Positions 23,401 through 34,689 of a DNA stretch of 64,000 bases are shown piece by piece. Each line of letters begins with the position of its first letter. Position 1 is the first letter of the stretch. The stretch is from Tubiluchus corallicola (taxonomy: Eukaryota > Priapulida > Priapulimorpha > Priapulimorphida > Tubiluchidae). The notes below the pieces were generated by a model. The model searched no databases. It saw nothing but the letters and a program-made list of their open reading frames with translations, and was not told where the DNA came from. The stretch is from the NCBI GenBank assembly GCA_030141605.1, contig JAQGDQ010000164.1, positions 223,694 to 287,693 on the forward strand, given 5' to 3'. Made by a program: the position numbers and the translations under genes.

Positions 23401-24424
23401 CACATCTCAAGCCTGGAAGAAATGTAAGTACCTAGGCAGCTCTGCCAGATACAGAAGAAGGAAAAAACCTGACACTAGCAACTCTCCCAAGGCTTAGATC
23501 TTCAATAACAAGAATATTAGCACAGGATCAATCTAAGACATTTTCATAATTGTCAATGATCATTAAATTAGTCGTTAATAACGAACCAGTTCTTATATAT
23601 CAGTAACAAAATACGGTTTAAGTGAGGCAACTATCACTTAGGCAGAGGAGAGAAGGTGAGATGACCAGAAGTATGAATATATTTTTGTATCATATTATAA
23701 TTACTTGCAGGTTTCACCATAATTCACAAATAGTTTGATATTCACTTACTGTAATTTGCCTACCACAACTCAACAGTCCCCAAAAACCCTATAATTTGTT
23801 TGTCAAAAAATGTGTAAGATGATAATTGCAATCATTATCATATTGCCTGCAAGATGCAAATGCAACAGCTCTCTTTAAATTATCATTAATCTGCAGTTTT
23901 TAAATGACCAAATCATAAAGCTACCTGCCTGTATGTAACAGCCGCCTGTCGACACACTGATGAAAAAAATCACAAAATATTCAAACATAAAATTACAAAA
24001 CAGAGACAACGTCACTCGTCGTTGTTTCAATCCGTTGAGGATGTCGTGAAGACAACAATATTACTTCAAAAATTTCTTAAAGACAAAATTTCTTAAACAA
24101 AATCTTAAAGACAATTATTGCGCCCATGTACCCATGGCATGCTAGCTTTTTTGCGGCACACATTTGAATGTTCTCTTCTAAAAACTCCATGATGATGAAA
24201 GTGAACCAGAACATTCCTGTTCAAGTCGCATTGCATTTCACTTCACACTAATGTTCATCCTGCAGTTCATTACGTTACATTTCATTACATTACGCTACGT
24301 TCGTTACGCTGTGTTACGCTACATTATATTATAACTAAACGTGAACTTGTGTCACAATTCTAATTGTACTGCAGTTCAGTTATTCGCTCCACTGTCAGTA
24401 AACTGGACATAGCCAAAAACTACT

Positions 24425-24612
24425 ATAGACCTAGACTTACCATTCCAGTACCATTTCGTTTACGGTACTGTTCATGTTGCAGCTCATAAACTACTATAGC
24501 CATAGACTTACCATCCAGTACCATTTCGTTTACGGTACTGTTCATGTTGCATAGACTTACCATTCCAGTACTATTTCGTTTACGGTACTGTTCATGTTGC
24601 AGCTCATAAACT
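24425..24612. repeat. Three direct repeats each carrying a short hairpin
   Basis: The word cagtacc...ggtactg (7-bp stem, 11-base loop) occurs at 24446-24470, 24516-24540 and 24566-24590, with flanking catagacttacc and gttcatgttgc. The last interval is shorter than the first because the intervening agctcataaac part is missing. Confidence 0.9.
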
Positions 24613-24822
24613 TATCATCTTGTAAAATATTCAGTTTATGATTTTTTTCATGAACTCCGGCTGTACCAGTGAAAAATTACCTAATTTTTGAACGGACCTG
24701 TAGAACTGGCTACATTGAAGGAACATAAGCAGCTATGCCAACAGAATGATATCACGTGTTGAAGGATCAGTGTGGCGTATCAAAGAAATGATATCAGACG
24801 TCAATTAAAAAACAACGTAAAT

Positions 24823-24866
24823 AATGACGATGATGATGATGGTGATGACGATGATGATGATCATGT

Positions 24867-24897
<31 letters not shown>

Positions 24898-24935
24898 ATA
24901 ATGATGATGATGACGATGATGATGATGATAATAAT
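24823..24935. repeat. gat/gct trinucleotide microsatellite
   Basis: Mostly gat units with a short ctg/gct island in the middle. Confidence 0.95.
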
Positions 24936-25999
24936 CTTCATTTAAAGTCGGCTTTTTGGATAAACAATAAACACAAGCTCCAATAAGCTCCGATTGTAAA
25001 TAGCAGTCTACAACTACATAACAGAGACTATTATTACCCCACTTTTACCCTAAATGCCATATGCCAGGCAAAGCAACAGCAGGTACCATTTTTAAAGTTT
25101 TTGGTGCGACCCGATGTCATAGAGCAGTTGTTCTACACAAAAATTAAATACTACAAGTAAATAAGCTATCACGAATCGATTGAGTTATTTTAACTCACAA
25201 GGAACGTAAGGAACCAAGGCAATTTTCGTTTGTGCGCAAAACTATCGTATTTCTTCTCTTTTTTTTTGGTTGAACTATTTTGGAGGTAAGCGTAATGATA
25301 GGGAACTACTTGTGAAGAGCAGCACTGTGGAATACCTTATCCAAAGAAATAAAGACTAGATGGTAACTGTCTGTAAAAGGTCCTCTCTCAAATGCCTTTT
25401 GAAACTGTTAACTAATGAAGCACTGATGGTTGATGATGTAAGATGATTCCAATGTTGAACTACGCGATGCCTAAAGAAATGTGATCTGATATTGGTTCTA
25501 GCTGGTTGCACAAATAACGAAGCTTTAAACAATTATTTAATTAATTTTTTTAGTTAACTAAATTCTTTTAGTTAATTTGACTTCTGCTTCAACACAGTTG
25601 GTTTGACTGTTTGTTTGGTTGTTTGTTTTTGTCTGTTACAGCAGTAAGCCATTTACTCAAAAACTATCTAGCAGATTTCCAGAAACTTTGTGAGGAAAGG
25701 CGGGTATAGAGCACAAAAATTGGAATCGTTTCGCCAGTTCTCCTTTCGCAAAACTTGACCGAACACCGCATATAAAAAAAACACTCGAAAATCACTTCAC
25801 GAGTAACCTTTACTCATTAGTGTATAGCCTTATAGACTTGATACGCATATTATTGTCAGTCTATTAATTACTACCGCCAAAATTAATGATGAAAAGGGCA
25901 GATAAACACTATGTGGAACATTCGTCCATTACTCGATAGAAATCCAATCTGCTTCTTACTGAGCGCATTCTAGTTTTCTTATAAAATCAATTCCATCAA

Positions 26000-26125
26000 A
26001 ATAACACGTGCCTTTTTTACCTACTTTTCCATTTGTGCCGTTTTTTCTATACCATTTTTACCTGCGCCATTTTTCTGTGCCATTTTACCGTGTCATTTTT
26101 CCCTGTACCATTTTTACCGCGCACC
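26000..26125. repeat. Degenerate ~17-bp tandem repeat
   Basis: The core ccattttt(a)cc recurs about seven times with variable spacers. It gives the artefactual Lys/Thr/Gly reading of a minus frame that ends at 26047. Confidence 0.75.
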
Positions 26126-26419
26126 CTATAGTCTACATACGCCCATTTTAGAGCTGCTATGCGATTTAGATAGGAAGAAAGACCAATACTTGATAAATAT
26201 GACGAAGTATAGGTGTAAGGATTCTCACTGAAATTCACGCTTGGCTCTTCCTCCATCCATATGGAATGTCACTGCGTTTTTGAACATTCATATGTAGTTT
26301 TCACGGATATAAGGTATAAGTTTCGAACAAATTTAAAAAGAACCACCAACACAATACCTGAACAAAGCAAAGCCATATTTTTCATGCCAGTTAAACAAGC
26401 AAAATAATATTATAATCTG

Positions 26420-26775
26420 TGTACCTGTAAGTCTTGCGTGCCCTGGGCTGCTTGTCGGGTTTGCGTAGGCTCCCTATTTGCACAACTTACCTTTACTGCA
26501 TCTCCTCCTAATAATGCTGCCTGCGTCCTAGCGATTTCTTGCATTTCCTGTCTTTTCCTGGCTCTTGACCTGGATCCTAAGTAAGAAATGAAAACTAACT
26601 AAGCCCACTTAGTTTGTAGCAAAGCTTGAGGCCTTTTTTCTTATTGTGGGTTTGAGTATAACAGCAGAACCACCAACAACAGTTTTACAAATGAAGATGC
26701 CTTACTGTCCAGAAACTTATAATGGGTTGCTATGTTGCTATGACCTGAGAAAGAGTGTTTATGATGTCACCAAGA
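26420..26775 (-). promoter_or_regulatory. Module M5 of the CRE/X-box cluster with exon-like segments
   Basis: Plus-strand gttgctatgttgctatgacc at 26736-26755 and tgatgtcacc near 26762. On the minus strand the reading VVGGSAVILKP matches M2 and M3. An acceptor, ttcatttcttacttag, precedes a segment starting gatccagg that contains MQEIARTQAALLGGDAVK and ends at a donor (aaagGTAAGTtg, near 26491). A further acttacagGTACACAG lies near 26423. Confidence 0.55.
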
Positions 26776-27404
26776 ATGTCCTCACTCCCAACACGCCAAA
26801 TTTGCAATGAAGAAGAAGTTTGGACAAAGTTGTCCCGTGCCTAACGGTGTAGTGATATAATTATTATCATATTATTATTCAGATTCAATTATTTAAGCTG
26901 AGCATACACTCCGTAGTCTTAAGAAGATTACCAGCTATTATGCCTTCCGTAAATCACCAATAAGATTTAATTTATATAATAAATTTAATAAAAATAATAA
27001 CAACACTTCTCTGTAGGAAGAACTGTAGGATTAATAAATACTTAAGAGAAAAGATGTAGGAACTATGAAACTTTAAAGTTTATTTTAAAAATTTAATTTC
27101 GCCTTCCCCAGTGTTGTGATTTGAGAATCTCTCCGCCCAGAGCCAAGAGGATGCTACAAGAAACGGTTTAGGGGTATATAAAAAAGAATAGTTTTTTAAA
27201 TAATTGAATACCTGCTTATTCTGAATCTAGTTGAATTGAATTGAATTCTGTCTTCGTACTTCGGAAGAAATGATTAAACTTGTACATCAGCGTTGCTCCA
27301 TTCTCTTCTAGTCCTCTCTTCCAAATTCGCTAGAAACGGTAAATGCAAAATAGTTCAACTAAATAGATAATACAGAATCGATCAGAAAAATCATTCCTGC
27401 AAAA

Positions 27405-27790
27405 CTAGCTCGTTACCTTACATCCTAACAGAGGCTTTAGCCGAAGAAACCATCCTGTTGACCTGTTTTTTCCTTTCAAGGAGCTGTAAATTTCCTGCCA
27501 AGAACCTATGGGATGAATAGAAACCGGTCTACACGATGGTGTGGGTCTCTGAAAGAGATGAAGGATTGCGAGTTGATTGAGGCAACGTTTTAGCATTACG
27601 GTTCATGGTTTTGCAAGAGAATTTAAAGAAATTTGCCTCTAAAGTACTTGCTTTTACTTGAGAATCCACCCGGAATAGAAGCAATCTACGAGGACCTCTT
27701 TGAGCAATCTGCTTAATGTGTGTAATGGCCAAGAAACTGTTGCTATGACGTCCAAATCTAATGACGAGCTAACATTTGTGACATCAGTGA
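27405..27790 (-). promoter_or_regulatory. Module M6 of the CRE/X-box cluster with exon-like segments
   Basis: Plus-strand gttgctatgacgtcc at 27739-27753 and tgacatcagt near 27779. The minus exon-like segment starts ATGGCCATTACACAC (27732) and reads THIKQIAQRGPRRLLLF. A second segment follows an acceptor, tctctttcag (near 27558), reads RPTPSCRPVSIHPIGSWQ and ends GTAAGgtaacg near 27415. Related to M1 and M4 over acacacatt(a/c)agcaga. Confidence 0.5.
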
Positions 27791-27799
27791 GGACGTCTA

Positions 27800-29570
27800 C
27801 TGTCGTTGACCACAGATATTGAAGACATCTATAGTCATAGATATCTCACAGACATACCAGATAAGTCTCTGGTATTGAATGCTTTTAATTCTGCTATTGG
27901 ACGAGGTAAAAACCGAGTGGTCACGATAACAACTTAGCATCCAAAGTGAAGCAATGCTAAAAACAGTTTGTAAATGGATAGAGGACAGATACAATACTAA
28001 CTGTGCAGTGTCATTCACCATGTTGATCTCATTGAGGGACGATGTATTTGCATCTGAACCTCCCCCCTCCCTCTTGTTGTTTCTCTTTCTGCCATCCTTT
28101 AATTATCTGCAGTGCTTTGACTAATGACTATCAACAATCGTAATCATTAAAATGACGCAGTATTTAAGGTATCAATTTTGTTTTTTTTTTATTTTATTTT
28201 GGCACAATTTCGTCGGTACAATTTAAAGTTGTTTTAGGATAAAATTCCTTTCTGTCAGTAATTTGCACTGAATCATTTGCTGCATATAATTACTTTAAAT
28301 TCAATTGATTGTCATAGTATTTGAAATATATTTTAATAAATAATAGAAATTATAAAAATGTGAAAACACCGAGGCTTTGAGAACCACGCAGATTTGTTAA
28401 TATCTTGGGATCAACATTTTTCCAATAAATTAAGCTTCCTCGGGAATTTTTTACGGTTCTTTTGTGGCAGAACCGGATCCTTGCTCATTTAAAAGGTAAT
28501 TCTGTGAGATGAAACACTGAACTGGTAAAGTTACATACGGATGCATTTACATCTTCTCTACACAACAAGAAATGAACGAAATGGTTCGGAATCAGAGTAA
28601 AAGTAACTTGAGTGTGAGCCCAAGAGTGATTTTCCTAAGCAGTCTCGCAACAAATCAGTTTTAGGCAACTTTGGTGTTGCTTAACTTCGGTAACGAATCA
28701 CACGCCGTGATTACTCACTATTGTGCATATTCAAATATCAACACGATTCCCTACCAAATCGTTCTGACGTTACAAGTCGAGATCTACTTTCTTGCCTTTA
28801 CGAGTTGACCATTTTTTCATTATATGATCCCTATTAATCAATAGTTAAAATAAACTACTTTTTATTGCGCATTATCTTTTCTGGGAAAAAACATGTTCTG
28901 TGAAATTCCTGTGCTTTTTGTCGGAGAGGAAAAATTTTCTGGGAAACGAGTCTATACCACTGCTGCCACAATTGATCCTATTTAAACATCGTTACTTTTA
29001 TTATCATAATAATAATATAGGTATAATTACATCATGGAGATATACTGTAATTTTTATCTGGGCCTGATAATTGTAATAATAGTTAACATATGTTAATATG
29101 TTAATTATATCAATAAATACAGTAAAAACTCCACTGTTAGTAGGAACATTTCTGTTACAAGGTCCTGCAGTCTTACTGTAGTGCCTACTGCAGTATCATG
29201 TGCCAACTGTGATCATGCTAACACACCGCAGATAGTTATCGAACCTGCTGATATATGTAGCAATTTTCACTCTGAAGTAACTGCTGGTTGATGCTGAAGT
29301 AGTCAAAGGTTTTTTGACAGCATGTGACAAGGTGGATTCTATTTTATATTTGCAATGATGGAAATTATCACGGTCTTAGTTAATGATACTTACAAATATC
29401 TGTCACAAATACATGTACAGCATAAATAGATTAATATGTTATACAATAATATAATATTTTCGTCTGACTACATTACTGCTAAATGCGTAATGTCGCTTTC
29501 ATTTAATTCACATTACTTGGGGAAGACCTTTCCATTTTCTGAAAGGTTTCCCTACTCGCAAATTACTTCT
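27800..29570. other. Stretch without a recognised gene
   Basis: AT-rich with T runs near 28180. Nothing coding or repetitive was recognised by eye. Confidence 0.4.
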
Positions 29571-29610
29571 TCGAAATGAACAATACAAGAGCGTTGCTGT
29601 TCAAGTACTT

Positions 29611-29822
29611 ACCCTTGCAGTTCCTTCAGAATCTTGGGTTCTTACTGGGGTCCGTACCCTTGCAGTTCCTTCAGAATCTTAGGTTCTTACTGGGGTACTT
29701 ACCCTTGCAGTTCCTTCAGAATCTTGGGTTCTTACTGGGGTACTTACCCTTGCAGTTCCTTCAGAATCTTGGGTTCTTACCGGGGTCCGTACCCTTGCAG
29801 AATCTCTAAGATCTTGGGTCGT
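29611..29822 (-). repeat. 45-bp tandem repeat, four units plus a partial unit
   Basis: Units start at 29611, 29656, 29701, 29746 and 29791, exactly 45 bp apart. On the minus strand they stay in one frame as a 15-residue repeat (VSTPVRTQDSEGTAR). Units carry a donor-like word at the unit boundary (aaggGTAAGTA or the variant GTACGG). An acceptor-like ttatttcag lies just upstream on the minus strand near 29858. It belongs to module M7. Confidence 0.9.
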
Positions 29823-30045
29823 TAACAGTGTCTGTGATATCTTGCCTTCCTGAAATAAGGAAGAACTCGAAAACACATAAACCTGTTGGTCTCGAAAGTT
29901 TAACGATTTTAGTCGTAATTTCTCAGGAGTTTAAATAAAAATTAACAAACCTCCGTCAGTAGATTTGCTGAGCAACTCCGGAGTTCTTGCCCTCTTGTGG
30001 TAACTAAGAAGCTGTTGCTAAGAAGTGTTTATGGCGTCACAGGAA
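29822..30045 (-). promoter_or_regulatory. Module M7 of the CRE/X-box cluster
   Basis: Plus-strand aagaagctgttgcta at 30007-30021 and tggcgtcaca near 30032, a one-base CRE variant. The minus strand then leads through an exon-like stretch to the 45-bp repeat. The same aactaagaagctgttgcta word occurs in M2 and M3. Confidence 0.5.
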
Positions 30046-30159
30046 AATGTCCCTAAACCGGGCTACACGTCATTTCCGTATAAGATGACATCCATCTGTA
30101 TAAATTTTGAATAAACGATTAACAAAACGCTACTATAGGGTCTATTTAAATTATACAAT

Positions 30160-30450
30160 AATTATTGTTTTTTGTACAGTTCGGAATCGTGCAAGCTATA
30201 ATCCAGCATTCATTAGCAGGTCAAACGCAGATTTTATGCTTATGGCGAGACTAGAACCTCGCTTATTATCAAGGCAAAGCCACTAAGATGAGCCACTGAA
30301 CTGGCAGAGGTGGCTTAATCACATTCAGATGTAAGTACGACTATCCTCTACAAGGTAAACAGCCAGAATCAGCATGAACCTGCTTTGAGGGAGAACAAAG
30401 TTTCTCATTCATCCATTAGCTGACCAGCCTCTGCGCCATTCTTAACTTCA
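30160..30450. repeat. Dispersed repeat, partner at 47820-48110
   Basis: Shares attcatt(a/g)gcagg, a gggact/gagact-aga block, aggtaaacaaccagaatca (one base different) and cattagctgaccag/cactgaccag with the partner copy. A degraded tRNA-like word (ctagaacctcgc) suggests a SINE origin. Confidence 0.6.
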
Positions 30451-30799
30451 ATAAGAGACATACACAAGTGCAGTGTCATTGTCAAAAGTGGGTGTTGGTG
30501 ATAATAGCTGCACGTCTGCAGACGATACTGAGACCCAAAAATCATTGCGCAAATTGCCCATTGATATATTAGTTTTTATCATGCATATCCACGCTTAGGG
30601 CACAAGGATGACAGAAATAAAAAATAAAAACAAAATCCCTAGCTTAGGCGTATTCACTACGTTCTTTTTCTGTCAATGGACGAGGCAGGCCTTCAGAATT
30701 CTACGTTAGTTGCTCCCTGGTGAAGCCATAATTGAACTATCTGGTACGCCTTTAACTGCTATTTCTGGCAACACCAGCAGTTAATATCTTGGATTCCGC

Positions 30800-30890
30800 A
30801 AGAAAGCTCTGAAAACCTTTTGCACGCCAACTGAGATTCGAACCTACGCCTTCTTCTTTCACCGTCCAATTCGCTGTGAAGAAAGTGTTT
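30800..30890 (-). repeat. tRNA-like SINE fragment
   Basis: Read on the minus strand, the RNA polymerase III B-box GGTTCGAATCTC is present near 30830. No full cloverleaf was found, so this is not called a tRNA gene. Confidence 0.5.
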
Positions 30891-31129
30891 ATATAAGCTC
30901 CTGGACGGAAAGAATGATCATTACACTTTTCTGTAAATTCGGCACTAGTTTTGCTTTCAACCTACATATTTATCTAGAACTTATAACGGTATATTTAAGT
31001 AGTAATTAGCGTTTCTGTAGAGTGTAGAGTAACAAAATGTTATATACTTAATATATTACTTTAATAAAATAACCAATAAGGCTGATATTTTAATGAATAT
31101 CAATTTTTTTAAATAATAATAATTTCGTT

Positions 31130-31345
31130 TAGGCATGGTCAAGAGATTATACCTTGAGTACCTCAACGCTTATTTTCAAGACGGTCCTGATTATTATTAC
31201 CTGCACGTTCCATCAATAAACCTTGATCGTAGTACCGGGGGTACTATTTCCCAATTCTTTGGTATGACTCAGTCGGGAGTTGAACCAGAGACCTCCCTGG
31301 CTAGCGAGCACAACTGGATGACCGGATTCTGATGCTCTCAAAGCC
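31130..31345 (-). repeat. tRNA-derived SINE, minus strand
   Basis: The minus strand reads ...gctagccagggaggtctctGGTTCAACTCCcgactgagtcatacc, with a perfect B-box near 31270. A tail runs left to about 31130. The gagtcatac word after the tRNA-like part is shared with the SINE at 53.5 kb. Confidence 0.7.
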
Positions 31346-31436
31346 GACAATTCAGAAAAACCCAAGTGACCTTCTCATTAGGCTTGCTATGTGGGTGAGG
31401 GTGACTGGCTGCCTCACATGTTAAGCATGTTAATTA

Positions 31437-32360
31437 TTATTGTTGAGCTGGTTCCATGACGAATGTACTACCCACCCCTTTAGGTAATATGGGATTCGGA
31501 AGGAAGCTCACAACACGTATACTCCAGAAATTAGCCCCTTCAAACGTGATTAAATTTCTTACAAATTTAAACGCATTGGAATTGGTGGTTGCCTCAATTA
31601 GATCTTCTGACTGTTTAGAATTTTTGCAATTAATTAAATTATAATGTTTAATTAAAATTCGCCCGTAATCCCGACTGTTAGGCGAAGTAATATGAGAACA
31701 TGACACGTGTCAGCGGAGCAGCCGATAAAGAGAGTACAGTAGTAAAAACGCAAAAATGTATCGCTGGTAAAAAATGATTGCACTTGTAGCCAGGTTATTG
31801 TCAAATTTAATGTGAAAAAATAAATACTGTACTTATTTACTTACTTAATGGCGGTCACTTATTTACAGTGATTTTATGCGTTTGTATTTGATTGTCGCTG
31901 GATTTCCGTTGAAGAATGCAGTCAATCAAATTTTTGTATTGTGACGAACAAGCTCTTTTGAGGTTTCCTCTGAATTGCATGAAAGACGAATCAGTTGAGA
32001 AATGAACGGCGAATGCAGTGAATGCTCTAGGAAAAACAGCTAAAAACAACTATACTAACGGGACCCGGAGTCCAACCAAAGCGGCTAGCCTCCCCAAGGT
32101 AAAACTTATGATTTCTTAATCTTAAGTGTAATACCTTTCATTACAAAAGCCAATATAAAAAGAATGCTCTCCCAACAGCCGGAGTCTGCGTCAATAGTTC
32201 GCGTTTGCCTCTGGATGTTAAAATCAAGAAAACACGAAGCCTTAACCGAGTTTTGTGGTCCTCTTTTCAATAAGGACAAAAAGCGCTCCTTGGTCTTCAC
32301 TTCAGAGTTTCTAAGTAATTTCTCGTGTTTTAAATTTAAGGTTTTATAATACATCTATCG
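31437..32360. other. Stretch with unrecognised open frames
   Basis: Minus frames at 31437-31706, 31855-32049 and 32106-32354 (64-89 codons) have somewhat higher GC than the surroundings and no stop, but no family motif. They lie downstream, on the same strand, of the first-exon candidate at 32440. No splice chain could be confirmed. Confidence 0.3.
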
Positions 32361-32439
32361 TTCTCCAAGCTATTTATCATATTTTTTTCTAAATAAATAA
32401 CAGAGAAATTCTATTATGATATTATTAAATTCTGTGTAC

Positions 32440-32556
32440 CTGTCTTCCTCGGACTCTATGCGTGCACCCTCGGACAAACAAAAGTTCCGCTAAATCTTCT
32501 TTTACTTGAAGAACAGCATCCTTCTCTTTAGATTTGTTAGGTAAAACGATAAACAT
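32440..32556 (-). CDS. Candidate first coding exon of module M8
   Basis: From ATG at 32556 the minus strand reads 39 codons without a stop (MFIVLPNKSKEKDAVLQVKE, then LAELLFVRG) to a donor, gacagGTACACAG, at 32440/32439, phase 0. The promoter-like CRE lies about 45 bp upstream. The donor context matches those of M2 and M5 (tacagGTACA). No family recognised. Downstream exons were not identified, so the product is unknown. It could be a noncoding first exon that is open by chance. Confidence 0.4.
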
Positions 32557-32559
32557 CAA

Positions 32560-32612
32560 AGAGACGCCGTTGTCACCCAGGTAAAGAGTGAGTATTTATG
32601 ACGTCATTACAT
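32560..32612 (-). promoter_or_regulatory. Module M8 of the CRE/X-box cluster
   Basis: A perfect TGACGTCA at 32599-32606, followed on the minus strand by TAAATACTC and then gggtgacaacgg, the equivalent of the TAGCAAC half-site in the other modules. It sits just upstream of the candidate exon at 32440-32556. Confidence 0.55.
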
Positions 32613-32619
32613 GTGTACG

Positions 32620-34114
32620 TAGTCGTCACTTAGTGAAGAGATCTGGTACGTCATCGATCGATTCGTCAGATATCATAATTATAATCGTTTAAATAATATA
32701 TTATTATTATAATAATAATACGCAACTGGATTAAACGAATTAAAATAAATTATGTTTCACCAGCTTGAACAGGGTTGTTAAATACTTAAACACTATAGCT
32801 TTAAACACTATCATTATGTTTCGATATAAATTGCTCTTTTCTTCAAATGCGAGGTGAAAGTCTCGTCAAAATTACAGAATTACAAAGTTACAAGGTTTTT
32901 GGTAGATATTGAATTAAGGTAATTCAAAAAGCACGATAATATTTTTTAATTGAGCAAATTTAGAAAACAAAAAAATAATTAGCATACGAAAGGATCGCTA
33001 TAAGCAATACGATAACATAATTACGATAAAAAAGTATTACATGGACGATTAGACGAAAACAGCAGAATTTTTATTGTCATCCCTTCCCACTTTCTTAGTA
33101 GTAACCTAATAACTGTTTTTGTTAAAACATTGTGTTTGATATGATGCTTATTACACTACTATTTTGCAATCAGGTTACCTGAAAAATATAAGTTTTTTAA
33201 TTTCATGTACATATTAATGCTATTGATAAATGTGTTTAATTTTGACCTACGTATGAATTCTTTTAATGGAAATTGCAGGCTTTCTTATAATATGACTTTA
33301 AGTTCTAATTGATTTAATTATTCTGTCTGCTAAGCTGCCGTTCTACACACAAGTTTGCTTAATTCCACTTCTTTCAACATCTTTAAAGCAAAAACTAAGT
33401 CTTTCGGAATGTTCAGCTTATTCTAAATTTTTTTAAAAATGTTTTAAAGTTTCAGCAGTAAAACTGTGATAAGCACCTCGTGTAATTAGTAAAATTAATT
33501 TAAAGTCCCGTCCATGTCATGTTTTGGCTCGCTCATTTTCAATGAAAAAGGCTGTCATCTGTTTAGAATGCAGTTAATAAACCCTTATCCTCCCATGTAG
33601 TTGAGCAATGTTTTTTGCAGGTGCAGCTACAATTATCAACTACATGTATAAACTATTCAAAGCGTTAAATTAGAGATTATTAATACAATTTTTTTTGTTT
33701 TTTGATGATCTCGTTGTCATAAACTTTTGCAATAAAAAACTGTTACTGATGATAATGTAATAGCCTTAAATAACCCAACAAAGTAACAGAATAGTTATCT
33801 TAACAAACTATACTGAACTCCCTAAAGTCTAAACTAAATAACCCATCTGGAGTTAAGGATGATTATAAATTTCTTTTACAGTTTTAAAAAAGGCATTTCA
33901 TGTGTGTACATTGTGTGGTAATTCCAATATTTTTTGTGTATTAAAGTATAGCTGTAATGAGCTGCATTTGGATCTAGAAGCTTCCCATTTGTATACATGC
34001 TTATTGTTCAAATTACTAAATATCCAAACACGAACATCAACTTGTAACTCGAAAAAGTCAGTCATGTCCACACAATGTCATTAAGCTGACTAAATTTTCG
34101 CCTGTTACGGACAG
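32620..34114. other. AT-rich stretch, nothing recognised
   Basis: Long A/T-rich sequence with no exon-like or repeated structure seen before the FGD-like exon. Confidence 0.4.
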
Positions 34115-34258
34115 GAAAACTTCCAGAGATTGTTTGAGATCCAGGAAAGGTTGCTGGGTGGTAAGAAAGAGATAGTGAAGCCAGGGAGGATGCTCATCAA
34201 ACAGGGAGAACTAATGAAGTTGTCACGCAAGGAGCCTGCGCCACGGATGCTGTTTCTG
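34115..34258 (+). CDS. Single exon of an FGD-type FYVE/RhoGEF/PH protein
   Basis: The exon is 144 bp, 48 codons, phase 0 at both ends, between acceptor ttacggacag and donor ctgGTAAAA. It reads ENFQRLFEIQERLLGG, then a segment with PGRMLIKQGELMKLSRKEP and PRMLFL. This matches the end of the DH domain linker and the start of the first PH domain in FGD proteins (pattern PGR-x-x-I-x-x-G-x-L-M-K-L-x-R-K-x-x-x-P-R-x-x-F-L). FGD proteins are exchange factors for Cdc42. The expected next exon (F-N/S-D-x-L-L-Y) was not found before the LRIG gene, nor a DH exon upstream, so it is an orphan or the gene is dispersed. Confidence 0.8.
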
Positions 34259-34689
34259 GTAAAATGATAATATAATAGTCCCTCATTTTATTTTCCTTAA
34301 AGAAATTGCTGAGAAGTGCTGAAAAAAACAAAACAGAAAACAGAAAACAGAAAGTGACAATGGTTAAAAAATACTAAAATTTGAAAAATATTATTACATT
34401 TTTTATTATTAGGTTTATTTATTTATCATTTTAGCACAACACTATAAAATACAAATTACTATAATTACAAATTGACAGTGCATTGCAGTGCTATGAGCAT
34501 AATTAACTTTTAAGCTAAGCTCGATGTGGATGACCATTAATTATGACATAAACAAGGTAATAAGAAATCAATACTCTATGCAAGCATCTTGATATAACTA
34601 TAACGAAGGGTCATACTGGACTAAATATAATTGAGACATCTGTTCACTGTTGGTTATGTAAGTCATTTGAACCTAATTAGCCACACAGT

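Larger units (their letters stand above)
23410..26400. other. Stretch with simple repeats, no gene recognised
   Basis: Contains an attac-rich run (24260-24325), the hairpin repeat at 24.4 kb, the gat repeat at 24.8 kb and a degenerate short repeat at 26.0 kb, each annotated separately. Nothing coding was recognised. Confidence 0.5.

Noticed and set aside
29576-29825. Plus-strand frames LPLQFLQNLGFLLG and YPCSSFRILGSYWG
   Set aside because: Products of the 45-bp repeat staying in frame; splice-like signals point to the minus strand.
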